From: Bog-473 sp963840245
Lineage (GTDB): Bacteria > Actinomycetota > Acidimicrobiia > Acidimicrobiales > RAAP-2
Assembly (NCBI GenBank): GCA_963840245.1
Contig: CAWIYI010000048.1
Span: forward strand, 1-64,000
Direction: 5' to 3'
DNA length: 64,000 nt
This document shows positions 26,459-35,087 of the stretch, one piece after another. The notes below the pieces were generated by a model. That model ran no database searches. It was not told the origin of the DNA and saw nothing but the letters and a program-made list of their open reading frames with translations. Numbering within the stretch: position 1 is the first letter of the stretch; each line of letters starts with the position of its first letter. Both the position numbers and the translations under genes were made by a program.

Positions 26459-27805
26459 GTGACCCGCGTGGAGGAGGCGCCCGCCGTCGGCAAGGGGATC
26501 GTCGGCGCCGTCACGTCGGAGGTCGGGCGGATCGGCGGCCGCAATGCGGTCATTGCGCGTTCCCTCGGGACCATGCGTCGGGGCGCCATCACCCACGCGG
26601 ACGGGGTGCGGTTGGCCGAGGCGGCCGACCAGGCCGTTGCGCTCGGCATCCCCCTCGTCTTCTTCGTGGCCTCGAGCGGCGCCGACGTCCTCGACGGTGT
26701 GGCCGCGCTCCACGGGTGGGGCCGCGCCGCCGCCGCCATCGCGCGCTGCAGCGGGCAGGTCCCCGTCATCGCGGCGGCAACCGGCCCGGTGGTCTCTGGC
26801 CCCGCGCTGCTCCTGGGCCTCTCGGACCTGGTCGTGATGAGCTCCGAGGCGGTGGCCTTCGTTTCGGGCCCGCAGATGGTGACGGAGTTCACCGGGATTG
26901 AGATCGGGATCGGGGAATTGGGTGGCGCGGCAGTCCACGCCAGGGCGAGCGGACTGTGCGCGGTGCAGTCCGACGACGTCGATGGTGCCGTGGCCGAGCT
27001 CCTCGACTACCTGCCGTCCAATACCGACCAGGTCCCGCCGTTGGCCCCGGTCAGCGATTCGGTGCGCCGGCCCACGCCCGAGCTGCGTGAGGTGATCCCC
27101 GAGCGCAAGGCGGCCACCTACGACGCGCGGGACGTGGTCCGGTCGTTGTGCGACGACGGCGAGTTCCGAGAGCTCTGGCCACGTTGGGCCGGGCAGCTGG
27201 TCACCGCCTTCGCGCGGCTGGGGGGGATGCCGGTCGGGTTCGTGGCCAACCAGCCCCGGATCCTGGCGGGCACCCTCGACATCGCGGCCTCGCAGAAGGG
27301 TGCACGCTTCGTCCGGCTCTGCGACGCCTTCAACCTGCCCATCGTGAGCCTGGTCGACACACCGGGGTTCCTGCCGGGCAAGGATCTCGAGTGGCGCGGC
27401 ATGATCCGCCACGGGGCCGAGCTGGCCTTCGCCTACGCGCAGGCGACGGTGCCCCGGTTGTGCCTCATCTTGCGCAAGGCGTTCGGCGGGGCGTACATCG
27501 TCATGGACTCCCGGGGCATCGGCAACGACGTCTGCCTGGCCTGGCCGGGGGCCGAGGTGGCCGTGATGGGGGCATCCGGCGCCGTCCAGATCCTCTACCG
27601 GGGCCTCGAGCCTGGGGAGCGGTCGGATCGGGAGCTGGCCTACGAGGGGTCCTACCTCAACCCGTGGCCGGCCGCGGAGCGCGGGCTGGTCGACCAGGTG
27701 ATCGACCCGGCGGACAGCCGGATCGTGCTGTGCGGGGTCCTGCGCCAGCTCGCCACCAAGAGGGAGCTGGTCGTGGGCCGGAAGCACGATGCCGGTCCGC
27801 AATAG
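26459..27805 (+). CDS. Acyl-CoA carboxylase carboxyltransferase (beta) subunit-like protein
   Basis: The 448 residues form two crotonase-fold halves like AccD/PccB: GSMRRGAIT-like and ATGPVVSGPALLLGLSDLVVM in the first, NQPRILAGTLDIAASQKGARFVRLCDAFNLPIVSLVDTPGFLPG (about 260-303) and ILRKAFGGAYIVMDSRGIGND in the second. It would transfer carboxyl from biotin to an acyl-CoA. It lacks about 60 residues at the N-terminus compared with PccB/AccD5 and starts directly in the first domain, so it is a divergent member. No biotin-carrier or carboxylase subunit is nearby. The GTG is leaderless by its TACATT spacing. Confidence 0.85.
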   Translation: MTRVEEAPAVGKGIVGAVTSEVGRIGGRNAVIARSLGTMRRGAITHADGVRLAEAADQAVALGIPLVFFVASSGADVLDGVAALHGWGRAAAAIARCSGQVPVIAAATGPVVSGPALLLGLSDLVVMSSEAVAFVSGPQMVTEFTGIEIGIGELGGAAVHARASGLCAVQSDDVDGAVAELLDYLPSNTDQVPPLAPVSDSVRRPTPELREVIPERKAATYDARDVVRSLCDDGEFRELWPRWAGQLVTAFARLGGMPVGFVANQPRILAGTLDIAASQKGARFVRLCDAFNLPIVSLVDTPGFLPGKDLEWRGMIRHGAELAFAYAQATVPRLCLILRKAFGGAYIVMDSRGIGNDVCLAWPGAEVAVMGASGAVQILYRGLEPGERSDRELAYEGSYLNPWPAAERGLVDQVIDPADSRIVLCGVLRQLATKRELVVGRKHDAGPQ

Positions 27806-27891
27806 GGGGTTCACCAGGGAAAACGTGGATTGTCATCATTCCGTAACGAGGCTGAGTTGCTTTCGACGCCGAACCCGGCAATGGATGGGGC

Positions 27892-28218
27892 ATGATCTGC
27901 GATGTGGTCCCCCTTAGAGACGACGCCCTGTTCGTCCTCGAGTCCTGCCACAGCACGTGGATCTTCGACACCGACCGGATGCGGTTCCGGCGCGTCCTGA
28001 AAGGCCTCGCGCTGGACGCCCGCGCCACCACCACCGCGTGGCGGGCGTACTACGGGTTGGAGATGGATCCGATTTCGGAGTCGTTCGTCGTCCTGCTCAA
28101 CCCGGAGGGCACCCGCCTGCTCCGGTCGTGGCGTCATGTGGAGCACTGCCCCCAGTGCGGAGGCAACCAGACCGCCGAGCTCTCCCTCGACGAACTGCGG
28201 AGCGCGTCCCTGGCCTGA
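27892..28218 (+). CDS. Conserved-looking 108-residue protein, unknown
   Basis: The protein starts MICDVVPLRDDALFVLESCHSTW and ends with a CPQCGG pair (about 93-98) after RSWRHVEH. The rest is mixed alpha/beta without a recognisable motif. It looks like a small cytosolic protein of the type seen across actinobacteria, but no function can be given. Codon composition is normal for the window. The start ATG has a weak GGATGGGG sequence upstream. It faces the Erm-like gene. Confidence 0.7.
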   Translation: MICDVVPLRDDALFVLESCHSTWIFDTDRMRFRRVLKGLALDARATTTAWRAYYGLEMDPISESFVVLLNPEGTRLLRSWRHVEHCPQCGGNQTAELSLDELRSASLA

Positions 28219-28235
28219 GCGCGCACCGGCGCTCA
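28216..28235. terminator. Hairpin between convergent genes
   Basis: TGAGCGC (28216-28222, including the stop codon of the upstream gene) pairs with GCGCTCA (28229-28235) around a 6-nt loop. It can serve as a terminator for the 108-residue gene. Confidence 0.45.
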
Positions 28236-28275
28236 GAAGTGGAACACCGACGCGACGGCGAGCACTCGCCTTCCG

Positions 28276-28917
28276 CTACTTCCATTGGCCTCGCACGAAC
28301 TCCGCATAGGCGTTGGCCATGTGCTCGGGCAGGAGCGGTGGCACCCGGCGGGTCACGCGGAGCACGGCGGCGTCGACGGACGGCACGGGCCGGAAGGAGT
28401 CGGCAGGGAACCGCCGTCCCATGGTGAAGGACCACCACGGCGCCCATGTCGTGGACAGCAGCGTCGTCGGGGGCACCGCGGCCCGCTTGCGCGCCACCTC
28501 GCACTGGACGAGCAGATCGGCGCGCCGTAGGCCGCTGCCCGGGTCGTCGAGCAGGTGGCGGAGCAGGGATGTGGTGGCACCGAAGGGGATGGAGCCCATC
28601 GCCCGGAACGGACGGCTCGGCATCGGGTAGCGGAGCGCGTCGCAGCACACGACGGTGACGTGGGCCACGCCCTGCCGACGCAGGGTGTGACGCAACTGCT
28701 CCGCCCAGTGCGGGTCGCGTTCCAGCGCAATGACGTCAACGCCGCGCCGGGCGAGCGCGAGGGTGCAGGCGCCGCGCCCGGCGCCGATCTCGACCACGAG
28801 ATCACCCGCCTCGAACGCCGCGTCGGCGACGAGGACGTCGGCGAGGTCAGGCCGGAGGAAGTTCTGGCCGAGACGGCGCCGTCGCTCGTCCCGCGGTGTC
28901 CGCTTGCCCGCGGACAC
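28276..28917 (-). CDS. Erm-like 23S rRNA adenine N6-methyltransferase, short form
   Basis: The sequence follows the KsgA/Erm pattern: RRRRLGQNFLRPD (12-24), SAM motif I VVEIGAGRGACTLAL (41-55), motif II ALERDP, and the catalytic IPFG at 110-113 in place of the usual N-(I/L)-P-(F/Y). The GQNFL N-terminus and overall length favour Erm (A2058 of 23S rRNA, macrolide-lincosamide resistance) over KsgA. At 213 residues it lacks most of the small C-terminal domain, as the short Erm(37) of M. tuberculosis does. An intrinsic resistance gene is plausible (inference). GTG start, no Shine-Dalgarno sequence; ctaG lies 62 nt upstream. Confidence 0.82.
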   Translation of the reverse strand: MSAGKRTPRDERRRRLGQNFLRPDLADVLVADAAFEAGDLVVEIGAGRGACTLALARRGVDVIALERDPHWAEQLRHTLRRQGVAHVTVVCCDALRYPMPSRPFRAMGSIPFGATTSLLRHLLDDPGSGLRRADLLVQCEVARKRAAVPPTTLLSTTWAPWWSFTMGRRFPADSFRPVPSVDAAVLRVTRRVPPLLPEHMANAYAEFVRGQWK

Positions 28918-28979
28918 GGAGGACCGTGACCGTGCTCATGGAGACCATTCTGCACCAGGCCAGGAGCGGGGCGCCACGG

Positions 28980-29837
28980 TCATCCCGGCGGGGGGCCGGA
29001 CGACCCCTGGCGTCGGTCGCGGCGCTCGGCGCGTTCGATCTCGCGTTCCACGTCGGACCACACCAGCGGATCGGGATCCTCGGACGCCTGGGCCCTCGTC
29101 ATGATCACGAACGCCACGGTCCAGAGGACGGCGATGGTGCTCAGCTTGGCCAGGAACCCGGCTAGCTCCTGGTCGAGGAGGGGGGACAGGCCCGCCACTT
29201 TGCCCGGATGGGTGAAGGTGGGGTAGAGCGAGTGCCGGGCGAAGATCCAGACGATGGAGAGGAAGCTGGGCACGATCGACTGCACGATGAGATAGCCACC
29301 CCGTCCGAGCGCCGAGAGGCGCGGCGTCCCCGGCAGTTCGGTCAGGACCGGCGCCCACAGCACCAGCCCCGAGGCCAGCACCACGAGCTCGAGCACGACG
29401 CGGGCTGCATCCGACCGGGCGGCGAGGCTCACGGCGCCCGTCGTCAAGGTGCCCACGGCCACCACGGTCACGATGGCCACGGCGGGCAGCGGGCGGACGA
29501 CCACGCGCAGCACGGCGTCCACCGCGGGGGGCCGGGTCAGGCGGGCGATGATCGGGCGGGGCGTCCCCAGGACCAGGAGGGGCGGCACGGCGAGCGTCAG
29601 CAACAGCCGCTGAAGCACGAGCGCCAGGAGCAGCCAGTGGCTGGCCAGGTCGCCCAACGGCCAGGTCACGGCGGCGAGGAGGAGGACGGCGCCTCCGAGG
29701 AACAGGAGCCGCTGGCGCATCGTCGCGCCGTACCCCTCCCGCCGGGTCGCCCCCAGATAGAGAGCCACGAGAGCAGGGATCGCGAGCAGCCAGAACAGAT
29801 GGAGATGCCAGTCGAAGGGGCGGCCGGCGGCGATCAC
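28980..29837 (-). CDS. ctaG: CtaG-family cytochrome c oxidase assembly membrane protein
   Basis: The 285-residue protein has seven or so membrane helices and the conserved caa3_CtaG features: HLHLFWLLAIPALVALYLGA at the start, WPLGDLASHWLLLALVLQRLLLTLAVPPLL (about 59-88), and PSFLSIVWIFARHSLYPTFT later. Family members insert copper into, or assemble, cytochrome c oxidase in Bacillus and actinobacteria. The C-terminus is a charged cytosolic tail (EREIERAERRDRR). GTG start; only 29 bp separate it from pafBC on the other strand. Confidence 0.87.
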   Translation of the reverse strand: MIAAGRPFDWHLHLFWLLAIPALVALYLGATRREGYGATMRQRLLFLGGAVLLLAAVTWPLGDLASHWLLLALVLQRLLLTLAVPPLLVLGTPRPIIARLTRPPAVDAVLRVVVRPLPAVAIVTVVAVGTLTTGAVSLAARSDAARVVLELVVLASGLVLWAPVLTELPGTPRLSALGRGGYLIVQSIVPSFLSIVWIFARHSLYPTFTHPGKVAGLSPLLDQELAGFLAKLSTIAVLWTVAFVIMTRAQASEDPDPLVWSDVEREIERAERRDRRQGSSGPPPG

Positions 29838-29853
29838 CCGGTGGCGCCCGCCG

Positions 29854-29859
29854 TAGGCT
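29854..29859 (+). promoter_or_regulatory. -10 element TAGGCT for pafBC
   Basis: It ends 7 nt before the pafBC ATG; no Shine-Dalgarno sequence. Confidence 0.6.
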
Positions 29860-29866
29860 CTGGGCG

Positions 29867-31843
29867 ATGGAGGCCCCCGCGAAGCTCGACCGACTCGAGC
29901 GCGTCACCGATCTGGTGCTGGTGCTGCTCGACACCCACCAGCCGTTGACGCTCGACGCCATCGCGCACCAGGTCCCCGGCTATCCCGCCGAGCACGCAGC
30001 CCGCCGCCAGGCTTTTGAGCGGGACAAGCGGCTCCTGCGCGACGAGGGCATCCCCGTGCAGACGGAGCGGCTGCCCGGGCACGAGCAGTACGGGTACCGC
30101 ATCGACCGGGAGTCGTTCTACCTGCCCGACCTGGCTCTCGAACCCGACGAGCAGATCGCGCTCCAGCTCGCCGTCGCCGGCGTCCACCTGGGCGATCCTA
30201 GCGGTCGGGATGCGCTGCTGAAGCTGGGGGCGGCGGGGTTGGGGGACGTCCGCCCGATTGCATCCATGGTGCCGCCGGCTGCGCTCATCGAGTTGTTCGA
30301 GGCGGTGCGCACGCACGCCACCGCGGGGTTCGCGTACCGGGGAGAAGAACGGCGGGTGGCGGCGGTGGGCCTGTGGTTCCGCTTCGGCCACTGGTATCTC
30401 GTGGCCTGGGATATCGACCGGACCGCCGTGCGGACGTTCCGGGTGGACCGCATCGAGGGCGAGGTCTCCCGCGGTGACGCGGGCGACGCCGTCGTGCCCG
30501 ACGACGTCGAGGTGGACGTCAAGGCGGCCCTGCCCGACGAGCCGTGGGAGGTCGAGGGCGAGGACCGCGTCGAGATGCGGGTCCGGGTCGACGCCGTCGA
30601 AGCGCGGCGCGTCGTCGACGAGGTGGGGGAGGACAAGGTGGTGTGCCGCCACGACGACGAGTCCGTCGACCTGGTGCTGGGCGTCTCGTCCTTCGCGTCC
30701 ATCCGCTCCTGGGTGCTCGGGCTCCTCGACCACGTCACCGTGCTCGAGCCCGCCCGTTTCCGGCAGGAGCTGGTCGCCTGGCTCGACGCGGTCGCGGCGC
30801 CCGCCCCGCCCCTCCGGGCCGAGCCCCGCGTCCCCGAGGCGGACGGCGGGTCGGCCGACCATGAGCCGGTGGCGGCGCGTGGCGCGCCCGGGCGAGAAAC
30901 CAGCCGTCGCTTGCGTCGCCTCTTGGCGTTGGTCGGCTGGCTGGCGCAGGTCGAGGAGGCGCCCATCGCCGAAGCGGCCGAGCGGTTCGGCATGAGCGAG
31001 AAGGAGCTGGTGGCCGAGTTGGAGCTGGCGGCCTGTTGCGGCATCCCGCCCTATACCCCGGACACGCTGATGGAGATCGAGGTGTCCGAGCATTCCGTCC
31101 GCGCCTTCCTGCCGGCGGAGTACGCCCGGCCGCGCCGCCTGACCCCGGCCGAGGGGTTCGCCGTCGCGGCCTCGGCGCGCCTGCTCCTCGCCGTGCCGGG
31201 ATCCGAGGACGGCGCACTGCGGCGCGCCCTGGCCAAGCTCGATGCAGCGCTCGGGTCACGCGAGGCGGTCGGCCTCGATGTCGACGCACCGGCCCACCTC
31301 GCTGTGGTCAGGGACGCGGCCGACGCCGGCCGGGCGATCGAGATCGACTACCTCTCGGGGTCGCGGGACGAGTTGACGACACGTACCGTGGAGCCCGAGC
31401 AGGTCGCCACCATCGACGGACACTGGTATCTCGATGCCTACTGCCACCGTGCCGGCGACATGCGGCGCTTCCGGGTCGACCGGATCGATGCCGTGCGCCC
31501 GCTGGAGCAGAGCGCCACGCCGGCGGCCACGCGGGCGCGTCCGCTGGAGGAGATGTTCGTGCCGGGCCCCGGCGCGGTCGAGGTGCACCTGCAGCTCGGC
31601 CCGGGGGCGCAGTGGGTGCCCGAATCCGTCCCCGTGCGCGCCGTGCGGCGGGATCCCGACGGGACCGTGACAGACATCCTTCTCGACGTCTCCGGCATGG
31701 CCTGGTTCGAGCGGCTCCTGCTCCAACTCGGTCCCGCGGTCCGGGTCGTGAGCCCCCCCGAGCTGACCGGCCTGGCGGCGGAGGCGGCCCGCCGCGTGCG
31801 GGCGCGCTACGAAGAGCCCGCGCCGCTATCGTCGCCAACATGA
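29867..31843 (+). CDS. pafBC: PafB-PafC fusion: WYL-domain DNA-damage transcription activator
   Basis: In one 658-residue chain two HTH-WYL units follow each other. The first has an N-terminal helix-turn-helix (LDRLERVTDLVLVLLDTHQPLTLDAIAHQVPG, 7-38) and a WYL domain with FRFGHWYLVAWDIDR (about 170-184). The second has an HTH (VGWLAQVEEAPIAEAAERFGMSEKEL, about 356-381) and a WYL domain with IDGHWYLDAYCHRAGDMRRFRVDRI. Mycobacterial PafB and PafC are separate proteins that work as a dimer and activate the LexA/RecA-independent DNA-damage response; here they are joined. Residues 293-340 form the linker. The ATG is leaderless by spacing, and the Ddn-like gene overlaps its stop as ATGA. Confidence 0.92.
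   Translation: MEAPAKLDRLERVTDLVLVLLDTHQPLTLDAIAHQVPGYPAEHAARRQAFERDKRLLRDEGIPVQTERLPGHEQYGYRIDRESFYLPDLALEPDEQIALQLAVAGVHLGDPSGRDALLKLGAAGLGDVRPIASMVPPAALIELFEAVRTHATAGFAYRGEERRVAAVGLWFRFGHWYLVAWDIDRTAVRTFRVDRIEGEVSRGDAGDAVVPDDVEVDVKAALPDEPWEVEGEDRVEMRVRVDAVEARRVVDEVGEDKVVCRHDDESVDLVLGVSSFASIRSWVLGLLDHVTVLEPARFRQELVAWLDAVAAPAPPLRAEPRVPEADGGSADHEPVAARGAPGRETSRRLRRLLALVGWLAQVEEAPIAEAAERFGMSEKELVAELELAACCGIPPYTPDTLMEIEVSEHSVRAFLPAEYARPRRLTPAEGFAVAASARLLLAVPGSEDGALRRALAKLDAALGSREAVGLDVDAPAHLAVVRDAADAGRAIEIDYLSGSRDELTTRTVEPEQVATIDGHWYLDAYCHRAGDMRRFRVDRIDAVRPLEQSATPAATRARPLEEMFVPGPGAVEVHLQLGPGAQWVPESVPVRAVRRDPDGTVTDILLDVSGMAWFERLLLQLGPAVRVVSPPELTGLAAEAARRVRARYEEPAPLSSPT
31827..31832 (+). promoter_or_regulatory. 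-10 element TATCGT inside the end of pafBC
   Basis: It ends 7 nt before the Ddn-like ATG, offering an internal leaderless start in addition to coupling with pafBC. Confidence 0.5.
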
Positions 31844-32259
31844 GCGAGATGAGTGATTTCAACCGGGCCGTGATCGAGGAGTTCCGGGCCAACGACGGCA
31901 AGGTCGGCGGCGGGTTCGCCGGCGCCCCCATGGTGCTGTTGACCACGACCGGTGCCAAGTCGGGGGAGAAGCGCGTGAACCCCCTCGTCGGGCTCGTCGA
32001 CGGCGGCACCCTCTACGTGGTCGCCTCCAAGGCGGGCGCACCCACCAGTCCCGACTGGTACCACAACCTGCTCGCCAACCCCGAGGTCGAGGTGGAGTTC
32101 GGCGGTGACCGCTTCGAGGCGACCGCCGTGCCGATCGTCTCGGGACCGGAGCGGGACCGCCTCTACGCCGCCCAGGTCGCGGCGCAGCCCGGCTTCGCCG
32201 ACTACGAGAAGGCGACGACGCGGGTCATCCCGATCGTGGAGCTGCGCCGCCGGCCCTGA
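31840..32259 (+). CDS. F420-dependent nitroreductase/oxidoreductase of the Ddn family
   Basis: The 139-residue split-barrel protein has the Ddn (deazaflavin-dependent nitroreductase) core: TTTGAKSGEKRVNPLVGLVDGGTLYVVASKAGAP, then SPDWYHNLLANPEVEVEFG. These enzymes use reduced coenzyme F420 to reduce quinones, nitro compounds and other substrates. The physiological substrate is unknown. Its start overlaps the pafBC stop, and TATCGT is placed for a leaderless start. A coenzyme F420 biosynthesis gene, cofC, lies 4 kb away, so the host makes F420. Confidence 0.9.
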   Translation: MSEMSDFNRAVIEEFRANDGKVGGGFAGAPMVLLTTTGAKSGEKRVNPLVGLVDGGTLYVVASKAGAPTSPDWYHNLLANPEVEVEFGGDRFEATAVPIVSGPERDRLYAAQVAAQPGFADYEKATTRVIPIVELRRRP

Positions 32260-32314
32260 CCCGCCCGCCGACCGTTCACCTCCGACACTGCGTCGGGGCT
32301 GACGGGAGGTCGCA

Positions 32315-33679
32315 ATGCTCGGGATCCACGGGGTCGGGCGGGACAAAGCCGACTACTACCTTGCCGACCTCGCCCGCGAACTGCCGGTGTCCGGGCCGGG
32401 TCGTTGGGCCGGGACCGCAGCCGCCGCCCTCGGGCTGACGGGACCGGTCGATCCCGACGGCTTCCGGCGGCTGCTCGAGGGCCGGAATCCCGCCACGGGG
32501 GCGGTGCTCGGGACCGGACGGACCATGGTGGCGGCCTTGGACCTGACCTTCAGCGCGCCCAAGTCGGCCAGCGTGCTGTTCGCGCTGGGCGGTGCGGACG
32601 TGGCGAGCGCCGTCGTCGCGGCCCACACCCAGGCGGTCGAGGGCTCGCTCTCGTATCTCGAGCAACACGGCATCACCGCGGCACGGCGCGCGGGCCAGGC
32701 GAGGGTGGTGCTCCCCACTTCCGGCGCCGTGACGGCCGTCTTCACCCACGGGGTGAGCCGCAACGGTGACCCGCACGTGCACAGCCACCTCGTGTTGGCC
32801 AACCTCGTCCATGGCGCCGACGGACGGTGGGGCGCCTGCGACCGCCGGGGGATCGAGGCGCATCGCATGGCGGCATCGGCGGTCTACGACGCGCACCTGC
32901 GCGCCGCGTTGGTGTCGGCACTGGGCGTGCGGTGGGCCGGAGCGCCCGGGCGCAGCGCAGAAGTCGTGGGGGTCCGGCCGGAGCTGCTCGGCGCATTCTC
33001 GACTCGGGGTGCGGACATCCGCCGCCACATGCACGAAGCCGGGGCCCGCTCGAGCCGTGGCGCCCGCGTCGCCTGGGCGGCCACCCGTCCCGCCAAGTCG
33101 CCCAGCGCACCGTTCGCCGACCTGGCGGCGCGCTGGCAGCTCCGGGCCGCGGCCGTCGGCGTCCCGCTGGAGCTCGAGCTCGGGCGCGCCCGGTCGCAGC
33201 GGGCGGTGCTCGACGAACACCACTTCGCCGGCGTGCTCTCCCTCACGCCCCATGGTGGGGCGCGCCGCCGTGACGTCGTGACGGCGTTCGGCGCGGCGGC
33301 CCGCGACGGCGTCAGCGCCCCTGCCGCGGCGCGCCTGGTGGACCAGTGGGTGCCACAGGGGCCCGGAGGGGTGGCGGAACCGCTCCAGTCGCGACGGATG
33401 GTCGTGCCGGCGAACCATCACCTGCGCCTCCTGGGTCCCCGCCCGGTCGACCCCGACGACCACGAGGTCTGGCGGGGCGCCGCCCGCGCCATCGATGCCT
33501 ACCGGGAGCGGTGGGGTCTCGGGCGGGCCGCGGCGCCGCTCGGCGCGCCGCCGAGCCTGGCCGCGCTGCCCGCCACCCGTCTGGCCGATCACGTCCGCAT
33601 CGAACGGGAGCTCGCGGTGGCGCGGGCCCGGCTCGGGTGGCGCGAGCCGTTCACCGCGGAACGCGGGCTGGGACGCTGA
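32315..33679 (+). CDS. MobF (TrwC-type) relaxase domain protein, no helicase
   Basis: The 454-residue protein matches the relaxase domain of conjugative MobF proteins. It has a pair of tyrosines Y14-Y15 near the N-terminus, DLTFSAPKSASVLFALGG (76-93), and the three-histidine metal site HGVSRNGDPHVHSHLVLANLV with H154, H156 and H158. Such a domain nicks one strand at oriT and stays covalently attached. TrwC and TraI continue into a RecD-like helicase; here the chain ends soon after the relaxase, with only an unassigned 200-residue C-terminal part. GGGAGG precedes the ATG. It converges on the coupling-protein gene (1 bp between stops). Confidence 0.88.
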   Translation: MLGIHGVGRDKADYYLADLARELPVSGPGRWAGTAAAALGLTGPVDPDGFRRLLEGRNPATGAVLGTGRTMVAALDLTFSAPKSASVLFALGGADVASAVVAAHTQAVEGSLSYLEQHGITAARRAGQARVVLPTSGAVTAVFTHGVSRNGDPHVHSHLVLANLVHGADGRWGACDRRGIEAHRMAASAVYDAHLRAALVSALGVRWAGAPGRSAEVVGVRPELLGAFSTRGADIRRHMHEAGARSSRGARVAWAATRPAKSPSAPFADLAARWQLRAAAVGVPLELELGRARSQRAVLDEHHFAGVLSLTPHGGARRRDVVTAFGAAARDGVSAPAAARLVDQWVPQGPGGVAEPLQSRRMVVPANHHLRLLGPRPVDPDDHEVWRGAARAIDAYRERWGLGRAAAPLGAPPSLAALPATRLADHVRIERELAVARARLGWREPFTAERGLGR

Positions 33680-33680
33680 G

Positions 33681-35087
33681 TCATCGGCCCCGCACGGCGG
33701 GGACCGGCCGGACGAGCGCGCGCGCCGGCGGGAGGAGCCCGCGCCAGGGGGAGCACTCGTGCGCCGGCGTGAGCGTGACCTCCTCGACCTCCTTGTGGGG
33801 GCCGAGGACGAGGGCACGTCCGGGCGTGCCGTGGGCGACTGCGTCCACCGGGAGGCCGGGTTGGCGCGCCGTCCCGAGCGACGTCGAAGGACGGACACGG
33901 CCCCAGCGGTCCACCGATCGGCTTACCGTCATGGCGGGCACCGCCCGGTCTCCCGCCAGCGCACTGATGTCGCGCAGTGTCGTCGTGTCCGCGATCCCCC
34001 GGAGGACCACGGTCGTCCCGAAGAGCGAGAGGAACCCGTCGGCCGCTTGGCCCCACCGGGCGCGCGCCTGGGAGAGATCCTGCAGGCACGCGAGCACCAG
34101 GAGCCCCTGCCCCGCTCCCTCACTGACCATGGCCGGCAGGTCCGGGATGGGGGCGATGTTCGCCACTTCGTCGAGAGCGAGAAGTGTCGGCGGGCCGTCC
34201 AGCCCGTCACGGGACCGGGCGTAGGCGGCATCACGCACATCCCCCACGATGGCGACGACAAGTGGAGCGAATTGACGCTGTCGCCGGCCGGTCGAGCAGA
34301 GGTACAGGGTGTTGGGCCCGGCACAGAACGCGTCGAGGTCCAGTGGTGCCGCTCGGGTCGATGCGAGCGCGCCCTCGGTGCGATACGCGGCCAAGACGCC
34401 GGATGCGGTCGACCAGATCCCTGACTGCTCACGGGAATCCGTGGCGACGATGCCGGCGAGCAGATCGGTCGCCGGAGCGTCCCCACCGGCGTTCGAGGCG
34501 AGGATGTCGAGGGCCGGAGCCCCGTTGTGGCGATCGATCCACTGCAGGACATCCCGCATGGGGAGCTCCTCCGTGGCGGCGGCATGGAGCAGCGTCGAGA
34601 GCAGCGCGCCGGCGCGTTCGGTCCAGTGGTGCTCGCCGCCGCGCGGCCCGCTCAGCCGGCTGGCCCCGACCATCGCGTCTGCCGTCACGACCGCTGCGTC
34701 CCAATCACGAGCCGTCGTCAACGGTGACCAACCGACGCGCTCGACGCCCGGTGGGCATTCCACCTCTCCGCTCGGGTCGTAGAGGAACGACCAACCTTCG
34801 ACGCCGCGCGACGGTGCGGTCGCCCGCATCACGTCGGGCTTCGTCGAGGTCGAGACGACCGGCCCTTCGGAGAGCAAAATATTGGGGATGACCAGGGAAG
34901 ATGTCTTCCCGGCCCGCGGGGGTCCGAGGACGAGTGTCGAGCACTGAGGACCGGCCCACCTCCACCCGCGGGCGCCTTCTCCAACATAGATGCTGTGGCG
35001 CGTCAAACGGTGGACTGTGCGTAGCGCTGCACTCGAAATCAGGAACGAATCGGCGGTGTCGACATGAGTATGAGCGGTGTGTTCCAC
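33681..35087 (-). CDS. VirD4/TraD-like type IV coupling protein
   Basis: This 468-residue ATPase has Walker A LVLGPPRAGKTSSLVIPNIL (52-71; K61) and Walker B LLALDEVANIAPIPDLP (about 299-315), followed by the TraG/TraM-recognition stretch GQGLLVLACLQDLSQARARWG. Coupling proteins hand the relaxase-DNA complex to a type IV secretion channel. No N-terminal membrane helices precede the ATPase, so it is a soluble form that probably needs a membrane partner. No T4SS channel, integrase or replication gene is in view. The GTG start opens after a gene-poor, lower-GC interval. Confidence 0.88.
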   Translation of the reverse strand: MEHTAHTHVDTADSFLISSAALRTVHRLTRHSIYVGEGARGWRWAGPQCSTLVLGPPRAGKTSSLVIPNILLSEGPVVSTSTKPDVMRATAPSRGVEGWSFLYDPSGEVECPPGVERVGWSPLTTARDWDAAVVTADAMVGASRLSGPRGGEHHWTERAGALLSTLLHAAATEELPMRDVLQWIDRHNGAPALDILASNAGGDAPATDLLAGIVATDSREQSGIWSTASGVLAAYRTEGALASTRAAPLDLDAFCAGPNTLYLCSTGRRQRQFAPLVVAIVGDVRDAAYARSRDGLDGPPTLLALDEVANIAPIPDLPAMVSEGAGQGLLVLACLQDLSQARARWGQAADGFLSLFGTTVVLRGIADTTTLRDISALAGDRAVPAMTVSRSVDRWGRVRPSTSLGTARQPGLPVDAVAHGTPGRALVLGPHKEVEEVTLTPAHECSPWRGLLPPARALVRPVPAVRGR

